NCBI RefSeq assembly: GCF_014884385.1
Contig: NZ_WKFH01000003.1
Location: 434,001-498,000, forward strand
Origin: Phycobacter azelaicus
Lineage (GTDB): Bacteria > Pseudomonadota > Alphaproteobacteria > Rhodobacterales > Rhodobacteraceae
DNA length: 64,000 bases
Direction of reading: 5' to 3'
The notes under the pieces are model-generated. The model made no database searches. It saw only the letters and a program-made list of their open reading frames with translations, and was not told where the DNA came from. The position numbers and the translations under genes are program-made. This document shows positions 46,696-60,887 of the stretch, piece after piece. Position 1 is the first letter of the stretch, and every line of letters starts with the position of its first letter.

Positions 46696-47600
46696 AAAGG
46701 AGCGCTCAATCCGCGCAGCGCAAAGGCCGCGACCATCATTCCCGAAATGTACATGACGACACCTGTTCCATTGTACCATGGCGCACGGCCCTGTGGGTCT
46801 TCCAGCAAAATACGCATGGCCCAAACCTGCCCCATCAGCATGAGACCGATACCCACACCATGCATGGGCCTGTCCCACAGGAAGAGGGCGGCAATGACGA
46901 CAAGCTGCGGCACCGCCATAACCACAGCCGCCACCTTAGCGGCGCGGGCTGGCCCCAGAGTTACCGGCAAGGAGTTGACCCCTGTTTGACGATCGCCCTC
47001 AAAAGCCTTGAAATCGTTGAGTGTCATGATCCCGTGAGCTCCGAGCCCATAGAGCAGCGCAATGGCAATCAGATGCCGTTCCGGCGCGCCGGCGCTGAGA
47101 ACCGCAGCGCCGGTGATCCAAGGCAGGGTTTCATAGCTCAACCCGACCAGCCCTGGCCCCAAAACGCCTGATCGCTTCAAACGGACCGGCTCGGCGGAAT
47201 AGGCCCAGGCCGCCACAACCCCAACGACTGTCGCCGCAAACCCCCATGCGCCAAGCTGCCATCCGATCAGGAGCGACAGCCCCGACATGAAGACAGCGAT
47301 CCAAAGCCCCCATCGGCCCGGGATACGCCCAGACGGGATTGGCCGGTCCGGTTCGTTGATGGCGTCGACATGGCGGTCACACCAATCATTGGCGGCCTGG
47401 CTCATACCGCAGACAACCGGCCCTGCCAGAACTATCCCGAGGATGACAAGCCCCCACTTGCCATTCACCCCGGCCCCAGCAGACACGGCGCCGCAGAGGT
47501 AGGCCCACATGGGCGGAAACCAGGTGATGGGCTTCACTAGCTGAAGAACGGCCATGGGGTCAGGCCAGCGGCGTGACTGTATGATTTGAATGACACTCAT
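46692..47600 (-). CDS. bchG: Bacteriochlorophyll synthase
   Basis: A 302-residue UbiA-family prenyltransferase that esterifies bacteriochlorophyllide a with geranylgeranyl (or phytyl) diphosphate. The diphosphate-binding motif NDWCDRHVDAINEPDRPIPSGR is complete, as is the second Asp-rich DFKAFEGDRQTG. The first ATG at 47600 fits family length, but a PpsR box starts 2 bp upstream of it and only AGG is seen as ribosome-binding site; Met16 at 47555 is an alternative. It is first in the operon with the PucC-like gene, bchP and idi. Confidence 0.94.
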   Translation of the reverse strand: MSVIQIIQSRRWPDPMAVLQLVKPITWFPPMWAYLCGAVSAGAGVNGKWGLVILGIVLAGPVVCGMSQAANDWCDRHVDAINEPDRPIPSGRIPGRWGLWIAVFMSGLSLLIGWQLGAWGFAATVVGVVAAWAYSAEPVRLKRSGVLGPGLVGLSYETLPWITGAAVLSAGAPERHLIAIALLYGLGAHGIMTLNDFKAFEGDRQTGVNSLPVTLGPARAAKVAAVVMAVPQLVVIAALFLWDRPMHGVGIGLMLMGQVWAMRILLEDPQGRAPWYNGTGVVMYISGMMVAAFALRGLSAPL

Positions 47601-47601
47601 G

Positions 47602-47619
47602 TGTCTACATTGCCTGACA
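47602..47619 (-). promoter_or_regulatory. PpsR operator before bchG
   Basis: TGT-CTACATTGCCTG-ACA matches the PpsR/CrtJ consensus with one extended half (TGACA). It directly adjoins the first possible bchG ATG, so binding would cover the translation start region and any promoter just upstream. Confidence 0.6.
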
Positions 47620-47651
47620 TATGGATGTCACGCAAGTGAGTGGATGTCACG
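47615..47651. repeat. Symmetric and direct repeats in the ppsR-bchG gap
   Basis: TGACAT-ATGG-ATGTCA (47615-47630) is a perfect inverted repeat sharing bases with the PpsR box. TGGATGTCACG occurs twice as a direct repeat (47622-47632 and 47641-47651), 19 bp apart, close to two helical turns. The set may be an additional operator array for bchG. Confidence 0.5.
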
Positions 47652-47672
47652 AAAGAGAGTCTCTGCGGTGCC

Positions 47673-49082
47673 TCAGCTGCCTGATTTTTCCAAAAGCCCG
47701 TATTTGCGCAGCTTTACATAAAGGCTCTGACGGGACAGGCCCAGCATCTCAGCCGCTGCCGCGCGGTTGTTGCGCGTCAGCTCAACGGCGGTTTCTATGC
47801 AGATCCGCTCGATGACCTCGTTCGATTCGGCGAGGATTTCTTTTAAAGAGGCGGAGCCGACCAATTCCGCCACATCCTTGTCCATGGGAGCAGACAGTCC
47901 GGGGCTGCTTGGTGCACTCCTGAACGCATTGACCCGGCTTGCGTCGCGGATCACAAAACCAACCGACGGGTGCTCGCGGTTGTTAAGATAGGTGACCGAC
48001 ATCTCCACCGGTGTTTCTGCACCAAAGGCGTTGATCAGTTTGGTCGCGTAGATACGCATGTGCCCTGATCGCAAGGCGTTTTCCAGCACCACACCCAGAT
48101 CAATCTGTGACCGGGCAAAGAAATCCCCCAGCGACAGGCCCTTAACATCGGACTGGCGCGCCATGTCGATCATGTCCAGAAAGGCGTCATTCGCAGTTTC
48201 GATCCCGCCTTTCGCATCGGTGAATACCACCGCGTCAGTGCCCTGCTCGAACAGAGCATTCAGATTACGGGTCAAAAGATCATCAACTTGCTGCCCTGTA
48301 GTCTCGGACGCCAGACGGCAAATGATCATTCGCTCGCCTGCGGCACGAAACACCGTCGGGAAGATCCGCACATCCCGGCGTGTGCGCTTTGTCTGAACGG
48401 TGATGTCGTGGGCATTCTCAGCGAACGAAAGGTTCAGCAGGTTATCGACAAATTCGCCGCGGCGTCGGTCTTTGAACTCCTGCGCCACCAGCGCGCCGGT
48501 CAAATCATCGCGGCTCGCACCAAGCAGGCTGGCCGCAGACGCATTGAGATCCCGGATTCGCCCATCCGTGGCAGAAACAAACAGGAAAGGATCCGTCGTA
48601 TTTGCCAGCAACATCCTGTATCGGGCGTCGTATTCGCGCCGTTCCTCATAGCCGCGCTCCAGAATGATCTGGGCGTTGACCAGCTGTTGCTGTGTTTCCG
48701 CCACAAGCCGCTGATCTCGCCCAAGAAGCAGGATGTCACCATGCGAGCCGATGGGATGAGCAGTGTAGCGCACGGGGAAGGGCCAAGGAGCGCCATCCAC
48801 GTGGTTCAGTTCGATCCAGCCGTCCCGGCCCTTCTGTTGGCCGCGCCCCTCAAGAAGATCGTCAAGCTTTGGCCGACTTTCCTCAGTCAGGAAATCACGC
48901 AGGTGTTGACCTTGCCAATGGGCCAGCTGCTCGGAATTGCGACACACGATACGCTGTACGACACCGGCACTGGACAGAACAAATGCATAGTCAGAAGCCG
49001 CAGCAAAAATGCCTGGCAGGTCTTCAGGATCGATGACAGGCAAAAAGCCCGTTGGCACTTGTGAATTGTCGCCGGCGCTCAT
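47673..49082 (-). CDS. ppsR: PpsR/CrtJ, redox-responsive repressor of photosynthesis genes
   Basis: A 469-residue regulator: an N-terminal PAS-like domain (about 10-125), a linker helix (125-155), two further PAS domains (about 155-260 and 270-385), and a C-terminal Fis-type helix-turn-helix (about 425-465) with AAAAEMLGLSRQSLYVKLRK. Cys255 and Cys428 sit where the redox-active Cys251 and Cys424 of R. sphaeroides PpsR sit; an extra Cys47 is in the first PAS. The start shares one base with the ppaA stop (TAATG), so the pair is coupled. It should repress bch, crt and puf operons under oxygen by binding TGT-N12-ACA boxes. Confidence 0.95.
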   Translation of the reverse strand: MSAGDNSQVPTGFLPVIDPEDLPGIFAAASDYAFVLSSAGVVQRIVCRNSEQLAHWQGQHLRDFLTEESRPKLDDLLEGRGQQKGRDGWIELNHVDGAPWPFPVRYTAHPIGSHGDILLLGRDQRLVAETQQQLVNAQIILERGYEERREYDARYRMLLANTTDPFLFVSATDGRIRDLNASAASLLGASRDDLTGALVAQEFKDRRRGEFVDNLLNLSFAENAHDITVQTKRTRRDVRIFPTVFRAAGERMIICRLASETTGQQVDDLLTRNLNALFEQGTDAVVFTDAKGGIETANDAFLDMIDMARQSDVKGLSLGDFFARSQIDLGVVLENALRSGHMRIYATKLINAFGAETPVEMSVTYLNNREHPSVGFVIRDASRVNAFRSAPSSPGLSAPMDKDVAELVGSASLKEILAESNEVIERICIETAVELTRNNRAAAAEMLGLSRQSLYVKLRKYGLLEKSGS

Positions 49083-49867
49083 TACTCTGCCGCCTCGACG
49101 GAGTCATCCCGCAGGCAGCCAGCGGAGACCTTTGAGACCACCGCATCAAGGTTGTTCGTAATCAAGTCCACTTCAATCCTTTTGCCGAGCGCCTTCGCCG
49201 AGTGCGCCATTGCACCGCCAAGACCTATGAAGGGCGGTCTTTTTACCTTTTCCCGAATGTGTTTAACGGCTTGCGCCGCAGTTTCAAGGCTCGCGGTGGT
49301 ACTGCATGAGATCAGAAGTGAATCAAATTCTGCACTGCGCAACTTTTCAACGATTTGAGCCATGTCAGCCTGCACGAGACAATTGACGGAGAACCCCGCC
49401 TTACGCAAACGATATGCCAACACGGCGCTTCCAATAAGATGCTGTTCGGTGTCAAAGGTGCATAAGAGAAAACAGGGGCCATTTCCTTTACGGGCGACCC
49501 AGGTCCAGTCCGGGACATAAGCGCGACACAGCATCAACAGCCGTGCGGAGCCAAGCGAAACTTCGGCAAACCCTGCGTCATCCGCACACCAGCGCTCCCC
49601 CAGTATGGCAGCGGCTGTCGGAATGCACTGCAGAACAAGATCATCTCCAGTCAGCCTAAGGCGCTCAAGTTCGTCGTGGACACGATTATTGGAATACAGA
49701 TCCCCACAACAGAAATCCGCAAGCCACAGCGCAAAGGCTTTGGCTCTGTCACGTCGACTATGTGAGGGTAACTTGCTGATTTTTCCCAGCACATGCCGCG
49801 CAAAGGTCGATACTCTGGCATGTCCAACTAGCGCAGCTCTTCTTCTATTCGGGTCGTCCTCGTACAT
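49082..49867 (-). CDS. ppaA: PpaA/AerR, B12-binding antirepressor of PpsR
   Basis: A 261-residue protein of the AerR/PpaA family with a short-form cobalamin-binding (SCHIC-like) domain. The segment TFDTEQHLIGSAVLAYRLRK contains the His of the xxHxxG B12 motif. Family members bind cobalamin and counteract PpsR in response to light. ATG 49867 with GGGAGCG upstream is preferred to a frame 123 nt longer, whose extra part is rich in Cys and Gly and overlaps a PpsR box. Upstream of ppsR and divergent from bchF. Confidence 0.9.
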   Translation of the reverse strand: MYEDDPNRRRAALVGHARVSTFARHVLGKISKLPSHSRRDRAKAFALWLADFCCGDLYSNNRVHDELERLRLTGDDLVLQCIPTAAAILGERWCADDAGFAEVSLGSARLLMLCRAYVPDWTWVARKGNGPCFLLCTFDTEQHLIGSAVLAYRLRKAGFSVNCLVQADMAQIVEKLRSAEFDSLLISCSTTASLETAAQAVKHIREKVKRPPFIGLGGAMAHSAKALGKRIEVDLITNNLDAVVSKVSAGCLRDDSVEAAE

Positions 49868-50170
49868 GGCAATCGCTCCCGTTCGTGTCCCGGGTGCACC
49901 GCAGGTTGAACAGGGCCTTGCAATGATCGCGACAACAACAGTGTCAATCAGACCGTCCGAAATGTCAAAGGTGTTAGACAGTAAATGCAACTCAAGCCCC
50001 CCACCTTCGCCACCTCCAATATTTTATAGTAAAATCATAACCTAAAAACAAGTGCGATTTCCGGAATACGTCAAGAAGCCCCTCAACCATGAGCTAAGAT
50101 ATGTAAATTTAAATTGACACATACCGATTCCCGGACCTACCGTTGACACCAGGTTCAAGGGAGTGAAACC
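49868..50170. promoter_or_regulatory. Divergent ppaA / bchF control region with two PpsR boxes
   Basis: A 303-bp gap without a gene. PpsR-like boxes lie at 49963-49980 (TGT-CAAAGGTGTTAG-ACA) and 50102-50119 (TGT-AAATTTAAATTG-ACA). The first is 96 bp before ppaA, the second 51 bp before bchF; they are 139 bp apart, so a looped complex is possible. The stretch 50020-50119 is A+T rich and should hold the bchF promoter; AAGGGAG at 50157-50163 is the bchF ribosome-binding site. Confidence 0.6.
50102..50119 (+). promoter_or_regulatory. PpsR operator before bchF
   Basis: TGT-AAATTTAAATTG-ACA, with a palindromic core AATTTAAATT and the extended TTGACA half. It is nearly the same as the crtI box at 38963. 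It would control the whole bchF-N-B-H-L-M-lhaA-puh run. Confidence 0.7.
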
Positions 50171-53439
<3,269 letters not shown>

Positions 53440-53450
<11 letters not shown>

Positions 53451-56400
53451 TATCCATATCAGAGGCCCACGCCCCTATCGCGTCGTCATTCTGACGCTGG
53501 ACAGCCATGCCGCGGGGCCGATGGCGCGGGTCGCTCCGGGCCTGACCGAGCAGTTCCCGGGCCTTGAGGTTTCGGTACACGCCGCCGCCGAATGGGGAGA
53601 GACACCCTTGGCGCTGAGCGAGGCCCGCGAAGCCATTGCCGGGGCGGATATGATCCTTGCCAATCTGCTGTTTCTGGAAGAGCATATCGCTCCGATCCTT
53701 GAGGATCTAAGACAGGCCCGCGAACAGGTAGATGCCATGGTCGGCGTCATTGCCGACCCGCAGATCGTTCGACTGACCCGCCTTGGCAAACTGGACATGG
53801 CCAGCCCGCCTTCGGGGATGGGCAAGCTGATGAAGCGGCTGCGCGGGTCCTCCAAGCCCAATTCTGAAGACGGGGCCCGCAAGATGCGCATGCTCCGCCG
53901 CCTGCCCCGTATCCTGCGTCTGATCCCGGGAAAAGCACAGGATCTGCGCAGCTGGTTCCTGGTCATGCAGTACTGGCTGGGTGGCTCGGATGACAACATG
54001 GCCTCGCTTGTGCGCCACCTTTTGGGGCAATACGCAACATCCCGCCCCGAGTGGCTCGGCGCCAAGGCGGCAGCGCCCATCGACTACCCCGAAACCGGAC
54101 TATACCATCCGGATCTGCCCGAACGGATCACGACCGACCCAGAATGCCTGCCCCGGCCCGACAAAATCGTGGGAACAGTAGGGCTGCTGATGATGCGCTC
54201 CTATGTTCTGGCCGGAGATTGCGCGCATTATGATGCCGTGATCCGCGCTCTAGAGGCGCGGGGTCTGGCGGTTCTCCCCGCCTTTGCCGGAGGCTTGGAT
54301 GCGAGGCCAGCGATTGAGGCCTTCTTTGTGGGTGCCGAATCCGAAGCTTCCCCCAAAATCGACGTCTTGCTGTCTCTCACCGGCTTTAGCCTGGTGGGCG
54401 GTCCAGCCTACAACGACAACGCCGCTGCGATTGACGTGCTGAAAGCTCTCGACATTCCCTATATCGCCGCACATCCGCTGGAATTCCAGACCCTTGACCA
54501 ATGGGCCGCCTCTGCCCAAGGGCTCGGCCCCATCGAGACCACAATGCTGATCGCCTTGCCAGAACTGGATGGAGCCACCTGCCCCACCGTCTTTGCTGGG
54601 CGGCATGGCGTGCAGGGCTGCACCGGTTGTGCATACCGCTGCAAGGGCGCGGGGGACAAATCCATGGCCCCCTGCCCCGAGCGGATCGACCGGCTGGCCG
54701 ACAAGGTGAACCGTCAGGTGACCAACCACCAGCGCCGCACCGCCGAGCGCCGCGTCGCCATCGTCCTATTCGGGTTTCCTCCAAATGCAGGCGCCACCGG
54801 CACCGCCGCACATCTGAGCGTGTTCCGCTCGCTTTACAACACGCTGCACGCCTTGCACCGCGACGGCTACGATCTGACGCCACCGGACAGCGTCGAGGCC
54901 CTGCGCAGCGCCATTCTCGGCGGCAACGCCAGCACCTATGGGCAAGAGGCGAACGTCGCCGCCCATGTGGACGCGGACACCATGGTGCGGCGCACACCGC
55001 ATCCGTCCGAAATCGAAGCGGCGTGGGGACCGGCTCCGGGCAAGGTTCAATCCGACGGGCGCGGCACCTTCATCCTGGGGCAGCGGTTCGGCAATGTCTT
55101 TGTCGGTGTCCAGCCCGGCTTTGGCTACGAAGGCGATCCCATGCGGCTTTTGTTTGAGCGCGGCTTTGCGCCGTCTCACGCCTTTGCACAGTTTTACCTT
55201 TGGCTGCGGGAAGACTTCGGGGCCGATGTGGTGCTGCATTTCGGAATGCATGGCGCACTGGAATTCATGCCCGGCAAACAGGCCGGATCCGGCCCCGGCG
55301 ACTGGCCCGACCGGCTGATCGGAGATCTGCCGAACGTCTACCTTTATGCGGCCAACAACCCTTCCGAGGCGACCCTGGCCAAGCGGCGCAGCAATGCGGT
55401 GACTGTCAGCCACCTGACGCCGCCCCTGGCGCAGGCGGGTCTCTACAAAGGGCTGGCAGAGCTGAAAGACAGTCTGACGCGCTGGCGCTCCCTCCCCAAG
55501 GGCGCAGAAGAGCGCGCGGATCTCGAAACGCTCATTGCTGAACAGGCCGCCTCGGTCGATCTGGAGGGGCCGCCAGACAAGCTTTGGCTGCGGCTGCTGG
55601 AAACCGAAGAGGCCCTTATCCCGGAAGGTCTGCACGAGCTTGGAGCCGCGCTGCCCGAAGCCACCCAAACCGCCTATCTGGACGCCGCCAAGGCCGAGGG
55701 CGAGCGCCGCGCAGATATGGCCAAAGCACTAGGGCGCAACAGCGAAATGCCCGCGCTGCTGCATGCCCTTGCCGGGGGCTTTACGCCCCCGGTGCCCGGC
55801 GGCGATCTGATCCGCAACCCCGATATCCTGCCCACCGGGCGCAATATCCATGCGTTTGATCCCTTTCGCATGCCAACGGAGTTTGCCTGCCGAGAAGGTG
55901 CCCGTCAGGCGCAGCTCTTGCTGGACACCCACGACAGCCTGCCACGGTCAGTGGCGCTGGTGCTCTGGGGGTCGGACAATATCAAATCCGATGGTGGGCC
56001 GATCGGGCAGGCGCTGGCACTGATCGGCGCAAAGCCCCGGTTTGACAGCTTCGGGCGTCTGAGCGGCGCGTCGCTGGTCCCGCTTTCGGACTTGGGACGC
56101 CCTCGCATTGACGTGATGATGACCCTCTCCGGCATTTTCCGCGACCTGCTGCCTCTGCAGACCCGTCTTTTGGCCGAGGCGACGCTTTTGGCCGCACAGG
56201 CAGAGGAGCCGCTGGAGATGAACCACCTGCGCGCCCATGCCTTGGCACATATGGAGGCCACAGGCTGCTCCATCGAAGAAGCCGCCTTGCGGGTATTCTC
56301 AAACGCCGAAGGCGCCTATGGCTCCAACGTCAACCAACTGGTGGATGCCTCGGCCTTTGGCGACGAGGACGAATTGGCCGACGCTTTTGAAAGCCGCAAG

Positions 56401-57009
56401 AGTTTCGCCTATGGCGTGGATGGCAAGGCCTGCGCCAACCCAAAACTCCTGCAGGCCACGCTGAAACGGGTCGAGGTGGCCTATCAGAACCTCGAAAGCG
56501 TCGAGCTTGGCGTTACCACGGTGGACCATTACTTTGACACGCTGGGCGGCATCAGCCGGGCGGTCAAGCGGGCGCGCGGCACGGATGCCGCTGTCTATAT
56601 CTCGGACCAGACGCGCGGCGCGGGCCGCATTCGCACGCTCTCTGACCAGGTGGCACTGGAAACCCGCGCCCGTAGCCTCAACCCCAAGTTCTATGAGGCG
56701 CTTCTCGATCACGGCGCCGAAGGTGTGCGCCAGATCGAGGCACAGGTCACCAATACCCTCGGCTGGTCCGCAACCACCGGCACGGTAGAGCCTTGGGTCT
56801 ATCAGCGGCTGAGCGAGACCTTCGTGCTGGACGAGGAAATGCGCAATCGCCTGGCCGACCTCAACCCAACCGCTTCTAGCCGCATGGCCGGGCGACTGCT
56901 GGAGGCCTCTGATCGTCAATACTGGCGCCCGGATGCCGAGACATTGGCCCAACTTCAAGACGCAGCCGACGCGCTGGAAGACCGGATGGAAGGCCTGGCC
57001 GCAGAATGA
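53440..57009 (+). CDS. bchH: Magnesium chelatase subunit H
   Basis: A 1189-residue porphyrin-binding subunit that receives magnesium at protoporphyrin IX, driven by BchI and BchD. The start [20 protein letters not shown] at 53440 lies inside the end of bchB and fits the family. The CobN-like core is recognised by [19 protein letters not shown] and [19 protein letters not shown] near the middle, and by [19 protein letters not shown] in the C-terminal part. A Cys cluster [19 protein letters not shown] occurs at about residues 395-415. Confidence 0.96.
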
Positions 57010-57040
57010 CCCAAAGACGCTACATACCCCCCGCCCTTGA

Positions 57041-57966
<926 letters not shown>

Positions 57967-57967
<1 letters not shown>

Positions 57968-58638
57968 TGGAGTATGAAGCCACCCGTTCCCGCGTCGAAC
58001 ACTATTTCGACCGCACCGCGACCAAGGTTTGGGACCAGCTGACCTCGGACGCGCCGGTCTCGCGCATTCGTCAGAGCGTGCGGCGCGGCCGGGATGCCAT
58101 GCGCGCCCGTATGCTGGAGCGACTGCCTGCGGATCTGACTGGCGCGCGGGTGCTGGACGCGGGCTGCGGCACCGGGCTGATGGCCACCGAACTGGCGGCG
58201 CGCGGCGCGCGGGTTACCGCCGTGGATATCTCTCCCTCTCTGATCGATATCGCCCAGCGCCGCCTGCCCGATACGCTGAAAGCGCGGGTGCAGTTTCAGG
58301 TGGGTGACATGCTCTCCAAGGACCTTGGCCAGTTCGACCATGTGATGGCCATGGACAGCCTGATCTACTACCGCGAAGACGATATCCACGCCGCCCTTGA
58401 TGGGCTGGCAAAGCGGACCCGTGGCAGCATCGTCTTTACCGTGCCGCCGCGCACGCCGCTGTTGATGGCCATGTGGCATAGCGGCAAGCTCTTTCCGCGC
58501 AGCGACCGCTCGCCCGTGATGGTCCCGCACGGCACACAGCGTCTGTCCCGTCGTCTGCGCCAGACCGGCAGGGTCGAGGATATCGGTCGCGTCTCGGTCG
58601 GCTTTTACATCTCTCATGCGCTGGAGGTGCGCCCGTGA
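57967..58638 (+). CDS. bchM: Magnesium protoporphyrin IX O-methyltransferase
   Basis: A 223-residue SAM-dependent enzyme that methylates the C13 propionate of Mg-protoporphyrin IX. Motif I is VLDAGCGTGLMATELAARGA (about residues 62-81) and the acidic end of strand 2 is VDISPS. It shares one base with bchL and its stop overlaps the GTG start of lhaA. Confidence 0.95.
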
Positions 58639-60077
58639 TCGTTTCGCCCGCTCAGCTTCGCAAACTCTCGGTGCGTCTGTTGCCGTTTTCGGATGCGGCC
58701 TCAGAGACGCTGCCGCTTGCCGCGCTACTGCGCCTGTCGCTGTTTCAGGTGTCGGTGGGCATGGCCGGGGTCATGCTGCTGGGCACGCTGAACCGGGTGA
58801 TGATCGTGGAGATGAGCCTTGCGGCCACGCTGGTTGCGGTGATGATCGCCCTGCCGGTGCTGATTGCCCCCTTCCGGGCGCTGCTGGGCTTTCGCTCTGA
58901 CACCTACCGCTCCGCCATCGGGTGGAAGCGGATCCCCTACCTCTGGTTCGGCTCTTTGTGGCAGATGGGCGGGCTTGCGGTGATGCCCTTTGCCCTTTTG
59001 GTGCTGGAGGGCAATACCGTCCACCATGTGCCCTTTGCCGGAGAGGTTCTGGCCGCGCTGGCCTTTCTGATGACCGGCCTCGGCATGCATATGACCCAGA
59101 CCGCTGGGCTGGCGCTGGCCGCAGATCGCGCCAGTGATGAGACACGCCCCCGCGTCGTGGCGCTGCTTTATGTCATGTTTCTAGTCGGTATGGGGCTTTC
59201 GGCTCTGTTGGTAGGGTGGCTGTTGACAGACTATTCGCCGCTGCGGCTGATCCGGGTGGTCCAGGGCGCGGCCGTGGCGACCTTGCTGCTCAATCTGGTG
59301 GCCCTATGGCGACAGGAGCGACTGCGCCCCATGACCGCCTGTGAACGCGCAAGTCCGCGGCCACGCTTTGCCGCAGCCTGGCAGGATCTGGCCCGTGGTG
59401 GTGAAGCGGGGCGGCTCTTGGTGACGGTCTTCCTTGGCACCATGGCCTTTACCATGCAGGACGTGCTGCTGGAGCCCTACGGTGGAGAGATCCTTGGCCT
59501 TTCCGTCTCTTCCACCACGCTGCTGACCGCGCTCTGGGCCTGTGGCGCCTTGGCGGGGTTTGCCCTGGCCGCCCGCCGGATGAGCCGCCGCGCCAATCCA
59601 TACCGCCTTGCCGCAACGGGGTTGATCGCTGGCCTTGTCGCATTCTCCGCGGTCATCTTTGCCGCCCCCATGGCATCGGGCAGCCTGTTCTTTGTCGGCT
59701 CTACGCTGATCGGCTTTGGCGGCGGCCTGTTTGCTGTTGCCACGCTGAGCGCCGCCATGACCATGGCCACGGGCGATCTGGCAGGGCGCGGCCTGGCGCT
59801 AGGGGCCTGGGGGGCGGCGCAGGCCACCGCTTCGGGCCTTGCCATCGCCCTTGGCGGCGGTTTGCGTGACAGCGTCAACGCCCTTGCCGCAACGGGCCAA
59901 TGGGGCACAGCCGTTGCCACACCGGCCACCGGCTATTCATTCGTCTATCACACCGAGATCGCGCTGATCTTCGCCACACTTATCGCGCTCGGCCCACTTG
60001 TTCGCCGCAGGACACAGTCCTGGGGACCGGCGGCATCCACGCCCAGTCGGATCGGCCTTGCCGATTTCCCGACCTGA
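58635..60077 (+). CDS. lhaA: LhaA, LH1 assembly protein of the PucC family, GTG start
   Basis: A 480-residue membrane protein with about twelve helices, paralogous to the product of 45376-46695 (shared patterns TLNRVMIVEMSLAATLVAVM and LLEPYGGEILGLSVSSTTLL). LhaA helps LH1 assembly, perhaps by handing over bacteriochlorophyll. Translation starts with GTG at 58635, overlapping bchM (GTGA). It stands directly before puhA, as in other purple bacteria, and the puhA promoter usually lies inside it. Confidence 0.92.
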   Translation: MIVSPAQLRKLSVRLLPFSDAASETLPLAALLRLSLFQVSVGMAGVMLLGTLNRVMIVEMSLAATLVAVMIALPVLIAPFRALLGFRSDTYRSAIGWKRIPYLWFGSLWQMGGLAVMPFALLVLEGNTVHHVPFAGEVLAALAFLMTGLGMHMTQTAGLALAADRASDETRPRVVALLYVMFLVGMGLSALLVGWLLTDYSPLRLIRVVQGAAVATLLLNLVALWRQERLRPMTACERASPRPRFAAAWQDLARGGEAGRLLVTVFLGTMAFTMQDVLLEPYGGEILGLSVSSTTLLTALWACGALAGFALAARRMSRRANPYRLAATGLIAGLVAFSAVIFAAPMASGSLFFVGSTLIGFGGGLFAVATLSAAMTMATGDLAGRGLALGAWGAAQATASGLAIALGGGLRDSVNALAATGQWGTAVATPATGYSFVYHTEIALIFATLIALGPLVRRRTQSWGPAASTPSRIGLADFPT

Positions 60078-60092
60078 CCCTCGGAGGACACC

Positions 60093-60863
60093 ATGACCGA
60101 TCCCTTCTTTGCCGAATTCGACCTCGCCAGCCTTTCAATCTGGCTGTTCTGGATCTTTTTCGCCGGGCTGATCTACTACATCCAGCGCGAAAACATGCGC
60201 GAAGGCTTCCCCCTCAAGGATGAGGATGGCGAGGATCATCACGCCATTTCGTTTTGGTCCCTACCTGCGGACAAGACCTTCAAACTGCCCCATGATCGCG
60301 GAGAGCTGACCGTCCCCTCAGGCCAGCCCGAGGACCGCCCCAATGACAGCCTGGCCCTGGCGCGCACCAATGACGCCGATGGCTTTCCTTACGAGCCGAC
60401 CGGCAACCCGCTGGTGGATGGTGTTGGCCCTGCTGCCTGGGCGCCACGGCGCAACGAGGCTGAACTCGACGCACATGGCCACCCAAAGATCCGCCCAATG
60501 GCGCAGGTCGAAGGCTATTTTCATGTCGCGGGCCGTGATCCACGCGGCCTGCCTGTCATCTCTGGCGACGGCAAGGTCATGGGCATGGTCACCGAAATGT
60601 GGGTCGACGTGCCCGAACAGATGGTGCGCTACCTGGAATACAAGCTCGAAAGCGACGGCACAAAACGTCTTGTGCCGATGACGCTGGCGCGGATTTTCGG
60701 CCCCAAAGTCATCGTCAAATCGCTTTATGCCGAAAACTTTGCCGATGTACCGATGATCGTCTCGGAGACCCAGATCACCAAACTCGAAGAGGACAAGGTC
60801 TCTGCCTACTACGGCGGCGGGACGCTTTATGCCTCCAAGGACCGGCTAGAGCCGCAGCTTTAG
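60093..60863 (+). CDS. puhA: Photosynthetic reaction centre H subunit
   Basis: A 256-residue protein: short periplasmic tail, one transmembrane helix at about residues 12-32 (IWLFWIFFAGLIYYIQREN) and a large cytoplasmic beta-barrel domain that caps PufL/PufM and gates protons to QB. The segment KVMGMVTEMWVDVPEQMVRYLE is characteristic. GGAGGACACC precedes the ATG. Confidence 0.96.
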   Translation: MTDPFFAEFDLASLSIWLFWIFFAGLIYYIQRENMREGFPLKDEDGEDHHAISFWSLPADKTFKLPHDRGELTVPSGQPEDRPNDSLALARTNDADGFPYEPTGNPLVDGVGPAAWAPRRNEAELDAHGHPKIRPMAQVEGYFHVAGRDPRGLPVISGDGKVMGMVTEMWVDVPEQMVRYLEYKLESDGTKRLVPMTLARIFGPKVIVKSLYAENFADVPMIVSETQITKLEEDKVSAYYGGGTLYASKDRLEPQL

Positions 60864-60887
60864 ACCCATTTTCGCGGGAGACCAGCC

